DNA from: an uncultured Acidimicrobiales bacterium
GTDB lineage: Bacteria; Actinomycetota; Acidimicrobiia; Acidimicrobiales; SHLQ01
Length of the DNA stretch: 64,000 nt
Assembly: GCA_938015295.1 (NCBI GenBank)
Contig: CALLQB010000060.1
Coordinates: 1 to 64,000, forward strand
Direction of reading: 5' to 3'
Shown here: positions 16,156 through 24,965 of the stretch, piece by piece
How positions within the stretch are numbered: the stretch's first letter is position 1
Layout of the letters: each line of letters begins with the position of its first letter
Notes under the pieces: generated by a model
What the model was told of the DNA's origin: nothing
The model's input: only the letters and a program-made list of their open reading frames with translations
The model's database searches: none
Program-made: the position numbers and the translations under genes

Positions 16156-17241
16156 ATGGCCGACGCGGCCTGGCTTGCGGCTGGCGCTGCATCGGGCCTC
16201 TCGGTGCTACTTGCCGCCCGGTCGTGGCTCGTCCAACGATCGATTCGCCGCCATCAGCGCGCCGACTCTTTCGCCTGGACGTTGGTACACGACGCTGCCG
16301 ATGCTCTGGCCGATGGCCGGGGAACTGCCGGTGATAGCCAGGTCATCACCGAAGCTCTGAGCCGCCCAAACAACCGCGAAGCAGCGCTCGGCGCAGTCGC
16401 GGCCGTCGTTCGCTCGCAGCCAGGCAAACTTCATCACTCACTCCTCGATGCCGTCGAACAATCGTCGGTCGACGAGTACCTCCGAGACGAACTCCTCGCT
16501 AGGGACTATCTGAAACGGGTAGCAGCGCTCGAAGTGATCGAGGTTATCCAACTTGATTCGCTCACCGGTGAGGTCGCTGGGATGGTCACCGATCCCGAGG
16601 AAGAAGTCGTGAGGGCGGCCGCCAATGCGCTTGCCGAGCTTCGTCCAGAAGTCGCGGTCGGTGTGCTCGTCGGCCTTGCTTCGAAACACGGCTCATGGGT
16701 GCTTGACAGTCTCGGGAAAGCCGCCGACCGGTTGGCGACACGCGACAACCGCAACGTCCCTATCGCTCGCCCCCTTTGGCGCGACGCACCAAGCCTCGCT
16801 GAACGGGCGATAACCGAAGGTCGCCTACCCGACCCCGGCGACGCGTCCGACGCCATCGCCGTCATGGTGTCGCTGCTCAACGACAGCGACACCAACCGCC
16901 GCCTTGCGGCAGTCAACGCGCTAGCGAACATCATCTCGCACCCTGGCGCCCAAATAGCGCTCGCCGGCGCCATAGGCGTCGAGGACCGCATCACCCGTTT
17001 CGCCGCCGCTGCACGACTCGTCGATAGCGCCGAAGGCCGAAGGATTCTTCGGACCGCAGCCAAATCAGAACAGCCAAACGACGCGGCCGAAGTGGCTGCC
17101 ATGGTGCTGTGGGGCCACGAACCGGGCACCGAAATCGACACCTCGAGGCCACTTGCGACCGCGGCCTCTCCCGTCACCTCACCTGTGAGCGAACCCGCAA
17201 CCACCGAACCCGCTGACACCACAGCACTGGCGGACACATGA
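16156..17241 (+). CDS. Membrane-anchored HEAT-repeat protein
   Basis: Protein of 361 aa. A short N-terminal hydrophobic helix (residues 3-22) is followed by basic residues, suggesting a single anchor with the remainder cytosolic. From about 60 to 315 it consists of Ala/Leu-rich helical pairs typical of HEAT or PBS-lyase-type repeats, for example Val-Arg-Ala-Ala-Ala-Asn-Ala-Leu-Ala-Glu-Leu. A Thr/Pro-rich tail ends it. The stop overlaps the glycosyltransferase ATG in an ATGA, so the two are coupled. HEAT repeats are protein-binding scaffolds. I infer a partner or regulator of the synthase, perhaps doing the job that a PilZ domain does in BcsA. Confidence 0.75.
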   Translation: MADAAWLAAGAASGLSVLLAARSWLVQRSIRRHQRADSFAWTLVHDAADALADGRGTAGDSQVITEALSRPNNREAALGAVAAVVRSQPGKLHHSLLDAVEQSSVDEYLRDELLARDYLKRVAALEVIEVIQLDSLTGEVAGMVTDPEEEVVRAAANALAELRPEVAVGVLVGLASKHGSWVLDSLGKAADRLATRDNRNVPIARPLWRDAPSLAERAITEGRLPDPGDASDAIAVMVSLLNDSDTNRRLAAVNALANIISHPGAQIALAGAIGVEDRITRFAAAARLVDSAEGRRILRTAAKSEQPNDAAEVAAMVLWGHEPGTEIDTSRPLATAASPVTSPVSEPATTEPADTTALADT

Positions 17242-18647
17242 TCCGCGCCATTCTCACCGTGTTTATGTGGACGGCCTTCTCGTTCACCATTATCCACTTC
17301 GTTGCCATTGGCTTCTGGAGCATGCTCAGCCTGCGACTACTGAAACGCGACCGGCCAGCACGTCGTCTCGTACCTCGCACCGAAGCGCCGCTGCTTGAGG
17401 ACCCACCTGGCGTGTCGATCATCCTTCCGGCATACAACGAAGAAGCCGTTATTGCGCACTCCTCGGCAAACGCACTCGCGCAGGACTACCCGAACCTCGA
17501 AGTCATCGTCGTCAACGACGGATCGAAAGACAACACCGCTCGGGTCATGATCGAAACCCACGACATGGAGCTTGTGGAAAAGAATCCGGTCAGCGGACCA
17601 ATCCCTACCCTGCCGATTTACGCGATCTACCGGTCTCGTACCGACGACCGCCTGTGGTTCGTCGACAAGGCACCTGCGGGCGCCAAAGCCGACAACCTCA
17701 ACATCGGTATCAACCTTGCGCAACATCCATGGGTGGTGATCATGGACGCCGATGAATTCATGGAAAACGACGCCATGACCCGGTGCATGGTCGAGGTGAT
17801 GGCCCAACCAGACAACGTCGTCGGCGTCGGCACCACACTTCTGCCAAGCAATGACATCATCATCGACGGCTCGCAGATTGTCCGTCGCGAAGTCGCTCGC
17901 AACTACTGGGTCGGCTGCCAGCTTGTCGAGTACCTCACCGCGTTCATCATCTCGCGACCCGGCATGGCCCACATTGGCGCAATGCCCATCATCTCCGGCG
18001 GCTTCGGCTTGTACCGCCGCGACGTCCTGCTTCAGCTCAACGGCTACGTTCACGGTCACTTAGGCGAAGACATGGATCTCTGTGTTCGCATGCATCGCTA
18101 CCACCTCGAAAACGACATCCCGTACCGGGTAGTGCAGGCTCCCGAAGCCATTGTCTGGACCGAGTTTCCGTCGAGCCGCCAAGTACTCATGCGGCAGCGA
18201 ATTCGGTGGCACCGAGGGCTACGGATGCTTATCAAAGATGCCCGGAAAATGATGTTCCAGCCGAAGTACAAGAACTTCGGACGGTTTGGTCTCGCAACGC
18301 TCTACTTCTTTGAGTGGTGCGGTCCAATAATCGAAGGCATCGGCTGGATTTTGATGATCGCGCTACTGCTTCTTGGCTGGGTGAACATCGAGAGCGCTTT
18401 CGCTATGTTCATCGCAGCTCAGCTCATCGGCCAGGTCGTGGCCACTCTGTCGGTCGCCGTCGGCGTCAGCACCTTCGGTTTCTACAATCGCCCCAGCGAC
18501 CTCGGACGCATGTTGCTGTTCTCACTCGCCGTGAACTGGGGATTTCGTCAGCAAAGTCTGTGGTGGCGGCTACGGGCACTTCTTCCTGGAGAGACCGCGT
18601 GGGGCGAAATGCCACGCGCCGGTTTCAAAACTGCGACTGCAAAGTAA
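17238..18647 (+). CDS. Processive family-2 glycosyltransferase, BcsA/PgaC-like
   Basis: Membrane synthase of 469 aa. One N-terminal membrane helix (about 5-28) is followed by a cytosolic GT2 domain with Pro-Ala-Tyr-Asn-Glu-Glu (about 65), Val-Asn-Asp-Gly-Ser (about 92), the metal-binding Asp-Ala-Asp-Glu (about 170), Gly-Glu-Asp (about 276) and Gln-Arg-Ile-Arg-Trp (about 320, the QxxRW motif of processive enzymes). Several C-terminal membrane helices follow. No PilZ domain is present. It would polymerise a sugar nucleotide and extrude the chain. Flanked by a HEAT protein and a BcsB-like protein in one operon, it probably makes an exopolysaccharide. The sugar cannot be told from sequence. Confidence 0.85.
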   Translation: MIRAILTVFMWTAFSFTIIHFVAIGFWSMLSLRLLKRDRPARRLVPRTEAPLLEDPPGVSIILPAYNEEAVIAHSSANALAQDYPNLEVIVVNDGSKDNTARVMIETHDMELVEKNPVSGPIPTLPIYAIYRSRTDDRLWFVDKAPAGAKADNLNIGINLAQHPWVVIMDADEFMENDAMTRCMVEVMAQPDNVVGVGTTLLPSNDIIIDGSQIVRREVARNYWVGCQLVEYLTAFIISRPGMAHIGAMPIISGGFGLYRRDVLLQLNGYVHGHLGEDMDLCVRMHRYHLENDIPYRVVQAPEAIVWTEFPSSRQVLMRQRIRWHRGLRMLIKDARKMMFQPKYKNFGRFGLATLYFFEWCGPIIEGIGWILMIALLLLGWVNIESAFAMFIAAQLIGQVVATLSVAVGVSTFGFYNRPSDLGRMLLFSLAVNWGFRQQSLWWRLRALLPGETAWGEMPRAGFKTATAK

Positions 18648-18649
18648 CT

Positions 18650-20725
18650 ATGACTCACTACTTCACCCGCCGCCCGAAGCCGCTGCGCTTGGCGTACCTC
18701 ACCATCCTCTTTGGACTCTTGACCCTCTTTGCACTCTTGACGTTTGCCGCGATTGGCCTCCTTGCGAGTGCAGAGCCGGCCTCCGCTCAGGATTCGGCCG
18801 ACACCAGCTCAACCGACAGCGATTCATCGGAAGAACAAGGGCCAGATGCCGGTGACAGCCTTCTGCCGAATGGTCGAGTTCCTGAAGAGTTCACCCTCGA
18901 CACCACACAGCTTGGTCTTGGTCGCTCAATCCGTCTCGCTCGCCCAGCCGGCCTCAACAGTTTCATCGTGCCAACACCGCCCGGACTTCTCCTCACACAA
19001 TTCGACGCGACAATTTCGGTCCCGTCAAATGTGCACCAGACCTTTGTCAGTATTTCGGTAAACGGCGAAGTAATCTACGAAGACATCATCGACGGTGGCT
19101 CGCAGCGTGCCATTTCTGAGCAGATTCCGCCGGCGAGTGGCGACGCTCTGATCGAGATTCAGGCCGAGGAGTACGCTGGAGGGCAGTGCACCTCGCCGGT
19201 CATCGAACCCAACGCAGCGGAGATCAGCGAACCGGTCTTCACCTTCCGGGCCCAACCATCGCTGCCTTCTACCGTCGCCCAGTTTCTGCCCCAGGTGGTG
19301 CAACATTTCGACATCTATGTAGACGACGACCGTCCTGCGCACGTCGACGAGGCAGTTCTCCTTCTGGCCACAAATCTCGCGACGCGCTACCCAAGCACTC
19401 CCCGCTTCCGGATTATCGAAGCCAGCTCGAACATCTCGACGCAGATCGACGACGACCCGTTCACCCGAAGCATCATGGTTCGCGATAGCCAAACAGGTCG
19501 CGTCGATCTCGAGAACAATGGCACTGTGGCTTTCCTGCGACTGTCGGGCCCCGATGGGCTGCTTAGCGACATCGCCGCTTCAATCAACTCGCCAGAAATC
19601 GGCCTCATCAGCAGCGACCAGGTCGATACGGTCGGCAAACGATTCGTCAAGATCGACGAGCCCGAAAAACGTCGCACCCTTCGAGACGCCGGAGTTCGTC
19701 GCCTGCAAGCCAGCGATGCTGTTCGCCTGCAGCTCCCGATCACTCTGCCACAGGCAAGGTTTGGTCAGCCCGTCAACCGCATCCGCGTGAGGCTCGGCGG
19801 TGTGCTCGTGCACGCAACGCCTGCCGATGTCGAACCAGTGGTGACCATCTGGGTAAACGAAGACCTCCTGACAACGGTCGAGCTCGACAAGGCTGGCCGA
19901 TTCGACACCGAACTTGAAATCGTGGGCACCACACTTGGTCGCGACAACCTCGTTGTTGTGCGTTCAGAGCTGCCAATCGATTGCGGGTTTGGTCTACCGA
20001 CGCACGAATTGCAGCTCGACACCAGTTCGTGGGTAGAGGTCGATTACGGCCAATCACTGCCTGTCGGCCTCGACCGATTCCCCCAGGCATTCCTCCAAGG
20101 CTTCAAGGTCCGCCCGGGGCAGTCGGTTGCCGATCTGCAGGTCACCGCCAACCTTCTCGCTGTCATGCAGTCGGTGAGCCCGCTGCCGCTGCTCCCCGAA
20201 ATCGCCAGCTGGGACGAAATCATCGACGACTCCGACCCGGGAATTCTTGTCGGCGGTTCAGCACAACAACTCGACGACCTTGACGCACCCATCAGCGCCA
20301 CAGGCGGCAACATCAATGTCGATGGCGTCGATTTCATCGCCAGTGGAGGCTTCGACGAAATCGCCGTCATTCAGGCACTCGTGGGGCCGAACAATCAAGA
20401 CCTTCTGCACCTGCAATTGGCTGTGGACGATAGCAAGGCAGTGAGTTCAGCTGAACTCAGTGACCTGCTCATCAGCCGAGGCTGGGGTGGCTTTCGCGGC
20501 CGGGCGTTCGCGGTGAACGACGGGAACAATATCGTGGTTCCCTCAGACGAGAATCTTGAAGATCTCGCCCTTCCCACGCTCACGTCAGATCCACCGGCGC
20601 CAACCCGCCAATTGTTCGGGCTCGGCATTATCTTCGCCCTGGTTGCCTCGGGTGTGCTGCTCGCACTGCGAGCCCTGCTCGCTCAGCGGCGCGGGATGAC
20701 TCGTCGCCCGGTTGGCGGAGGCTGA
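18650..20725 (+). CDS. BcsB-like exported polysaccharide synthase subunit
   Basis: Protein of 691 aa starting 2 nt after the glycosyltransferase stop. A signal sequence ends near Ala-Ser-Ala-Gln (residue 46), followed by an acidic Ser/Asp linker. The large extracytoplasmic part contains two beta-sandwich-like regions, each with a strand pattern like Ser-Val-Asn-Gly-Glu-Val and Trp-Val-Asn-Glu-Asp-Leu-Leu. One membrane helix near 660 closes the protein, with a short basic tail. This layout and the repeated carbohydrate-binding-like modules match BcsB, the partner that guides the glucan out of BcsA. Similarity is by pattern, so BcsB-like rather than cellulose-specific. Confidence 0.7.
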   Translation: MTHYFTRRPKPLRLAYLTILFGLLTLFALLTFAAIGLLASAEPASAQDSADTSSTDSDSSEEQGPDAGDSLLPNGRVPEEFTLDTTQLGLGRSIRLARPAGLNSFIVPTPPGLLLTQFDATISVPSNVHQTFVSISVNGEVIYEDIIDGGSQRAISEQIPPASGDALIEIQAEEYAGGQCTSPVIEPNAAEISEPVFTFRAQPSLPSTVAQFLPQVVQHFDIYVDDDRPAHVDEAVLLLATNLATRYPSTPRFRIIEASSNISTQIDDDPFTRSIMVRDSQTGRVDLENNGTVAFLRLSGPDGLLSDIAASINSPEIGLISSDQVDTVGKRFVKIDEPEKRRTLRDAGVRRLQASDAVRLQLPITLPQARFGQPVNRIRVRLGGVLVHATPADVEPVVTIWVNEDLLTTVELDKAGRFDTELEIVGTTLGRDNLVVVRSELPIDCGFGLPTHELQLDTSSWVEVDYGQSLPVGLDRFPQAFLQGFKVRPGQSVADLQVTANLLAVMQSVSPLPLLPEIASWDEIIDDSDPGILVGGSAQQLDDLDAPISATGGNINVDGVDFIASGGFDEIAVIQALVGPNNQDLLHLQLAVDDSKAVSSAELSDLLISRGWGGFRGRAFAVNDGNNIVVPSDENLEDLALPTLTSDPPAPTRQLFGLGIIFALVASGVLLALRALLAQRRGMTRRPVGGG

Positions 20726-20740
20726 CCTGCCCCGAGGGGC

Positions 20741-22048
20741 TTAGCGAGGCTGCCAAGCTTGGTGTATTGCAACTGGCAGAATCCGTTCGCCAAAGCCGGT
20801 GAGGACCCCCTCATCGTCAAGTACCCCAGCGAGGCTCCACGCGTGGAGTGTCAGCTCGAATGACCAGGCGACGTACTCAGCGTCGGCCTTCGGGATCGTT
20901 GTCGTGATTTCGGGACACCGGTTGATGGCGGTCACCAGACTCTGTGGGGTGACCTCGGTGCCTGCGCCGCCGCGCACAGTACCGATCACCGCCCCCAACC
21001 AGTCGGCCGGTTCAAGCAAACAGATCGCAGCCTGTTCGTCAGCGGTGAATAGGTCGAGTCGCAGCGGTGCTGCGTACGCACCGACGAATCTGGCCACGAG
21101 AATCTCGTCGGGCTCGCTGCCGGTCAGACCAGCAGTGGCAAACACCGCCTCGACATCGGCCGCCAGATCGTCCCCCGACGAGATTGACGTACGGAGTTGC
21201 GCGGCAACAGTCGCAAGTTCACTCGCCGTGAGAAGTGCCCCATCGACCCGAACGCCGAGTGCAGATTTGAGCACCGACAGAGCTGCGGCATCGTCTTGCG
21301 GATCTCGGTCGAACCTTTCAGACGACCGATCGTCCACTAGTTCAGAGCGTGTCGGATCGGCGTGAGTCGGATCGGCGTGCCGCACGAGCATGTCCTCGCC
21401 CAACGCCTCAAGTCGGCGCCGAGTGACGATGCGGTTCAGGGCAATCGAAGGAGTCTCGTTGTCGGCGGCTTCAAGCGCTGACGCAAGCTCGGCACCCAAT
21501 CCAACAAGATCGACGGGAAGAAGTTCGACCGTGTCGTCGCCAAGCTCGTCTTCGAACAAGCCGTCGGGGGCGTACCGCACATCTGCGACAATGCCCTCGA
21601 AGAGCTCGATAAGCATGAGGTGGCGCAGCCCGTCGTTATGAACGAACCGCACCACGGTGGAGGTGTGCGTTCCCTCGATAACGACGCGCACAGCATCGAC
21701 GGGAACCGCACTGCCAAGGGCCGATGCCCACGAAGGTTCGGTAAGCGTGCTGGGGTCGACGACTACCCGAGCGGCGGTCGCAAGGGGTTCATCGGCGACA
21801 ACCGCGAGTACCGCGACGAGTAGCCGAGCCGCGTTCAGCTCTGGGGTGTCGTCCCTTTGGTCAGCCAAAGGGCTTGCAGCGACACGGTTTACCAGCCAGT
21901 GGGCTTGGTCGTCTGACAGATCGGCGAGCAGTCCCGACACCCACAACTCGGCACGAGCGGGGTCGAGATCGAAGAGCTCTTTCGCGTCGTCGCGAATCTG
22001 CAAGAAGAGTGTCTCCGAGAGGGTTTCAGGAACGTCAGGCTCAGCCAC
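20741..22048 (-). CDS. Hypothetical acidic protein
   Basis: Protein of 435 aa with no recognised family. It is rich in Asp, Glu, Ala and Leu, with no signal peptide or membrane helices, and probably alpha-helical. GTG 22048 is chosen because ATG 22096 would reach within 14 bp of the divergent fpg start and adds low-quality sequence. A 15-bp tandem duplication (21351-21380) gives an internal His-Ala-Asp-Pro-Thr repeat in a hydrophilic loop, showing recent slippage. It ends 15 bp from the stop of the BcsB-like gene, convergent to it. Confidence 0.6.
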   Translation of the reverse strand: MAEPDVPETLSETLFLQIRDDAKELFDLDPARAELWVSGLLADLSDDQAHWLVNRVAASPLADQRDDTPELNAARLLVAVLAVVADEPLATAARVVVDPSTLTEPSWASALGSAVPVDAVRVVIEGTHTSTVVRFVHNDGLRHLMLIELFEGIVADVRYAPDGLFEDELGDDTVELLPVDLVGLGAELASALEAADNETPSIALNRIVTRRRLEALGEDMLVRHADPTHADPTRSELVDDRSSERFDRDPQDDAAALSVLKSALGVRVDGALLTASELATVAAQLRTSISSGDDLAADVEAVFATAGLTGSEPDEILVARFVGAYAAPLRLDLFTADEQAAICLLEPADWLGAVIGTVRGGAGTEVTPQSLVTAINRCPEITTTIPKADAEYVAWSFELTLHAWSLAGVLDDEGVLTGFGERILPVAIHQAWQPR

Positions 22049-22109
22049 GGCGCACCACCCTACTTGCCCCTCGCTACCTCGATTGCCGTTGGGCAATTAC
22101 GGTAGGCCA

Positions 22110-22913
22110 ATGCCTGAACTGCCCGAAGTCGAGACCGTGCGTCGCTCACTCGCCCCCCGTCTTGCCGGTCGCCGCGTCGTCGCTTCGTCGAGCCACCCGT
22201 CGGCGAAGTTCACGCCCGCGATCGAGGTGATGGGCGCCGAGTTCACGACTATCGGCCGCAGGGGCAAATACCTGATTTTCGGAACCGACGACAGCACCGA
22301 GTTGGTCATTCACCTCGGCATGACCGGACAGCTACTTCTTCACGAACGGCCACACGTCGACGATCCGTACGTTCGTGCGACCTGGACGCTCGACGACGAC
22401 ACCGTGCTCACGTTTCGCGATGTTCGCCGCTTTGGTCGCCTGAGGGTTGTACCCGAAGGCGACTACACAACCATCGCGACGCTCGCCTCAATTGGCCCCG
22501 AACCCTTCGGCCTAGAGTTCGACGGCGACCGGTTCTATGAAGCCCTGCGCACAAGCAACCGACGGCTCAAGACGCAACTTCTCAGCCAACGGCCCGTGGC
22601 GGGCGTCGGCAACATCTACGCCGATGAGGCGTTGTGGATTGCCGAAATCAATCCGGGGACTCGTTCGCTCTCGCGACCTCGCGCTCACCGCCTGCGCGAC
22701 GCCATCGAAACGGTGATGATGCAGGGTGTCGCCAATGGCGGCACCACGCTTCGTGACTACCGCACCCCCGATGGTGACACCGGGTCCAACCAGATGCACC
22801 TTCGTTGCTACGGCAGATACGGCGAGCCGTGCGAACGATGCGGCGCAATTCTTATCAAGCGAACCTACGACGCCAGAACGACGTCCCTTTGTCCAATCTG
22901 CCAGGCGCGTTAA
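22110..22913 (+). CDS. mutM: Formamidopyrimidine-DNA glycosylase (Fpg/MutM)
   Basis: Base-excision repair enzyme of 267 aa that removes 8-oxoguanine and formamidopyrimidines and nicks the abasic site. After Met, the mature N-terminus is Pro-Glu-Leu-Pro-Glu-Val-Glu, with catalytic Pro and Glu. The Gly-Arg-Arg-Gly-Lys loop near 50 supplies the conserved Lys. The helix-two-turn-helix Val-Ala-Gly-Val-Gly-Asn-Ile-Tyr-Ala-Asp-Glu is near 170. The C-terminal zinc finger has Cys pairs CERC and CPIC. All key residues are present and the length is standard. No neighbouring rnc, polA or coaE is seen. Confidence 0.95.
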   Translation: MPELPEVETVRRSLAPRLAGRRVVASSSHPSAKFTPAIEVMGAEFTTIGRRGKYLIFGTDDSTELVIHLGMTGQLLLHERPHVDDPYVRATWTLDDDTVLTFRDVRRFGRLRVVPEGDYTTIATLASIGPEPFGLEFDGDRFYEALRTSNRRLKTQLLSQRPVAGVGNIYADEALWIAEINPGTRSLSRPRAHRLRDAIETVMMQGVANGGTTLRDYRTPDGDTGSNQMHLRCYGRYGEPCERCGAILIKRTYDARTTSLCPICQAR

Positions 22914-23028
22914 CCAGCTGAAACAGTGGTCGCGGGCCCACAAAACCGGCCGTGTCTGCACGGCTATCTGCACACGCATCGAACTGGTGGTGATTTTTCA
23001 TGACTATTCATGTATTCTCAGGCTTGAT

Positions 23029-23045
23029 GCACTCGGGACGAGTGC
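23029..23045. promoter_or_regulatory. Inverted repeat upstream of the proline-rich protein gene
   Basis: GCACTC-GGGAC-GAGTGC is a perfect 6-bp stem with a 5-base spacer, 70 bp upstream of ATG 23115. A related CGGGAC...AGTGC copy follows within 20 bp. Just upstream is an AT-rich patch with repeated TTCATG. This could be an operator or leader hairpin. The rest of the 22914-23114 gap shows nothing. Confidence 0.35.
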
Positions 23046-23114
23046 ACGTTCGGGACCAGTGCGCGGGCACGTTCAGAGCGGCACGAGCAGCAGACAAGGG
23101 CAGCAGGAATCCAA

Positions 23115-23939
23115 ATGGTCAGTACCAGTCGTGACATGAGTGATTGGCAGCAACGTGACGCCGCCGCCTCGTCTGACGCCATCGAGGTGCAATCGTCGCT
23201 CCCGGCGCCCCCTTTCTCCACGCTGCCTCCGCCGCCACCTCCGCCCCCACCTCAGCCTTGGACGCCCTTGTTCCCCCTGACGCCCTCGTCGCCGCTTTCG
23301 ATGCCGGGCGAAGAATCATCAGATGATGCCGGTCAGGCGCCGCCGTCTGCCCCCGAGTCATCACTTCCGGCCCCGTTTCCCGAATCGTCGCTACCAGCAC
23401 CCGAGACGGCCGAACCAACAGAACGAGCGAACCCCGCACGGCCCTCGAACGACCGAATCTTCGTCGTGCTTGGCGTCGACTCAGCCGCAGTCGCTCACCG
23501 CGCTGCCATGGATCAAGCACTCGACCGATGTGCGATGCACCGCACGGTGGCCCATCTCCACGCCGACCCGGAGAACGTTCGCATCCTTCGCTCCGCCGAC
23601 GGGGGCTACGACCTCACCGACGCAATAGCGGCGATCCCGACTGCCGCGGGCAAACTCATTCGGGTCGCCATTGGCGGCCTGTCGCGCGTCGAGGTAGCCG
23701 AAGTACTCACGAGCCTTCGCGACAACGTCGACCAGGTACTTCTTAGCGGGCCGGGTCAGGCGCTGTCGCAGCTGTCCATCGAGTTAGCGACGCTCGCCGA
23801 CGCCGCCCTCATCGTCGACGGACAACCCGAAGAAACCGAACGACTACGAAACATTCTCGACCAGCTAGGCCTTCGTCACCTGACCGTTTCGGCCACGCCT
23901 CGAACCGAACGCCGGCTGCGACCGCCCGGGCATCTCTAA
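23115..23939 (+). CDS. Hypothetical protein with polyproline N-terminus
   Basis: Protein of 274 aa. The first 110 residues are Pro/Ser-rich, with a run of about ten prolines near residue 38, and are probably disordered. The C-terminal 160 residues form an alpha/beta region beginning Arg-Ile-Phe-Val-Val-Leu-Gly-Val-Asp-Ser. The strand-turn-helix order and a late Leu-Ile-Val-Asp-Gly recall ParA/MinD-like folds, but no Walker A lysine motif is present, so this is only a resemblance. A polyproline stretch usually needs EF-P for translation. AGCAGGA precedes ATG 23115; ATG 23136 is an alternative. Function unknown. Confidence 0.6.
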   Translation: MVSTSRDMSDWQQRDAAASSDAIEVQSSLPAPPFSTLPPPPPPPPPQPWTPLFPLTPSSPLSMPGEESSDDAGQAPPSAPESSLPAPFPESSLPAPETAEPTERANPARPSNDRIFVVLGVDSAAVAHRAAMDQALDRCAMHRTVAHLHADPENVRILRSADGGYDLTDAIAAIPTAAGKLIRVAIGGLSRVEVAEVLTSLRDNVDQVLLSGPGQALSQLSIELATLADAALIVDGQPEETERLRNILDQLGLRHLTVSATPRTERRLRPPGHL

Positions 23940-24011
23940 CCGAGTTTCTCGCCGCCGGCCAGAGAATCGGGCGGAGCCCTATCGAGGCGCCTTGCGGGTA
24001 CGGTTGAAGAG

Positions 24012-24965
24012 GTGACAGAACGACCAGACTTCGAGGCGTTGGCGGCCGCTAATCGTCGCGACACCTGGCTGCTCTTACTTGCCTTCTTCGGTCTACTGGC
24101 CGTCGTATCGGTGTCGGTGTCAACCGCGCTCCAGGCGGGCATCATCGGCATAGTCGTTGCCCTGGTCATCTCCGGCGGATCGTCCTGGATGGGGTATGTC
24201 CAGTCGGACAAGATCGCCATCAGGTCCACCGGTGCCCAACCTGCGTCGGTTGAAGAGTTCACGCAGCTTCACAACATCGTTGAAGCTCTGTCGATCGCCG
24301 CAGGAATTCCCAAACCTCGGGTGTATGTCGTGCGAGACGCTGCTCCGAATGCCTTTGCCACCGGAAAGAATCCCGAGAATGCGGCGGTTGCGGTGACCAC
24401 CGGTCTTCTCGACAAGATGAAACGCGACGAACTCGAAGGCGTCATCGCCCACGAACTCGCGCATATCCGTAATCTCGACATCCGAGTCATGACCGTCGCT
24501 GTCGCAACGGCTGGCACCATTGCCATCGTGGTCGACATCTTCTGGCGGCTGCTCTATTTCGGCGGGGCAGGCGGGCGCGGGCGCGACCGCGATGACAACG
24601 GCAACCCGGTCGCGATCATCGGCATGATTGCCGTCGCGATCCTCGCCCCCATCGCCGCCGCGATGATCAAAGCAGCGGTGAGCCGTCGGCGAGAAGCGCT
24701 CGCTGACGCAACTGCGGTTGCCATCACTCGCTACCCGGCCGGTCTGCGGATGGCTCTCGAAAAGCTCGAAGCAGACAAGACCGTTGTTACCCGCACCTCA
24801 CACGCCACCTCACACCTCTGGATCGAGACACCCGACAACCATCAAAGCGGGCGCGGCCGACGCTTTAACGACATGTTCGACACGCACCCACCCCTCGCCA
24901 AGCGCATTGCCACCCTCCGAGCGATCGAAGGACTTCCCCCACGACAGGAGCGCACCGCACCATGA
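24012..24965 (+). CDS. M48-family membrane zinc metalloprotease, HtpX-like
   Basis: Integral membrane protease of 317 aa, GTG start after GAAGAG. Two N-terminal membrane helices (about 18-58) precede a cytosolic catalytic domain with the zinc motif His-Glu-Leu-Ala-His (about 152-156). Two further helices follow, then the third zinc ligand Glu in Arg-Arg-Glu-Ala-Leu-Ala-Asp (about 222-228) and the terminal Thr-His-Pro-Pro-Leu-Ala-Lys-Arg segment typical of HtpX. It would degrade misfolded membrane proteins. Its stop overlaps the next gene's ATG by 4 bp, so the two are coupled. Confidence 0.9.
   Translation: MTERPDFEALAAANRRDTWLLLLAFFGLLAVVSVSVSTALQAGIIGIVVALVISGGSSWMGYVQSDKIAIRSTGAQPASVEEFTQLHNIVEALSIAAGIPKPRVYVVRDAAPNAFATGKNPENAAVAVTTGLLDKMKRDELEGVIAHELAHIRNLDIRVMTVAVATAGTIAIVVDIFWRLLYFGGAGGRGRDRDDNGNPVAIIGMIAVAILAPIAAAMIKAAVSRRREALADATAVAITRYPAGLRMALEKLEADKTVVTRTSHATSHLWIETPDNHQSGRGRRFNDMFDTHPPLAKRIATLRAIEGLPPRQERTAP

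Noticed and set aside
18314-18649. Upstream extension of the BcsB-like gene within the glycosyltransferase
   Set aside because: The extra 112 codons would lie inside the GT2 coding region in another frame. ATG 18650 directly begins a signal sequence and sits 2 nt after the GT2 stop.
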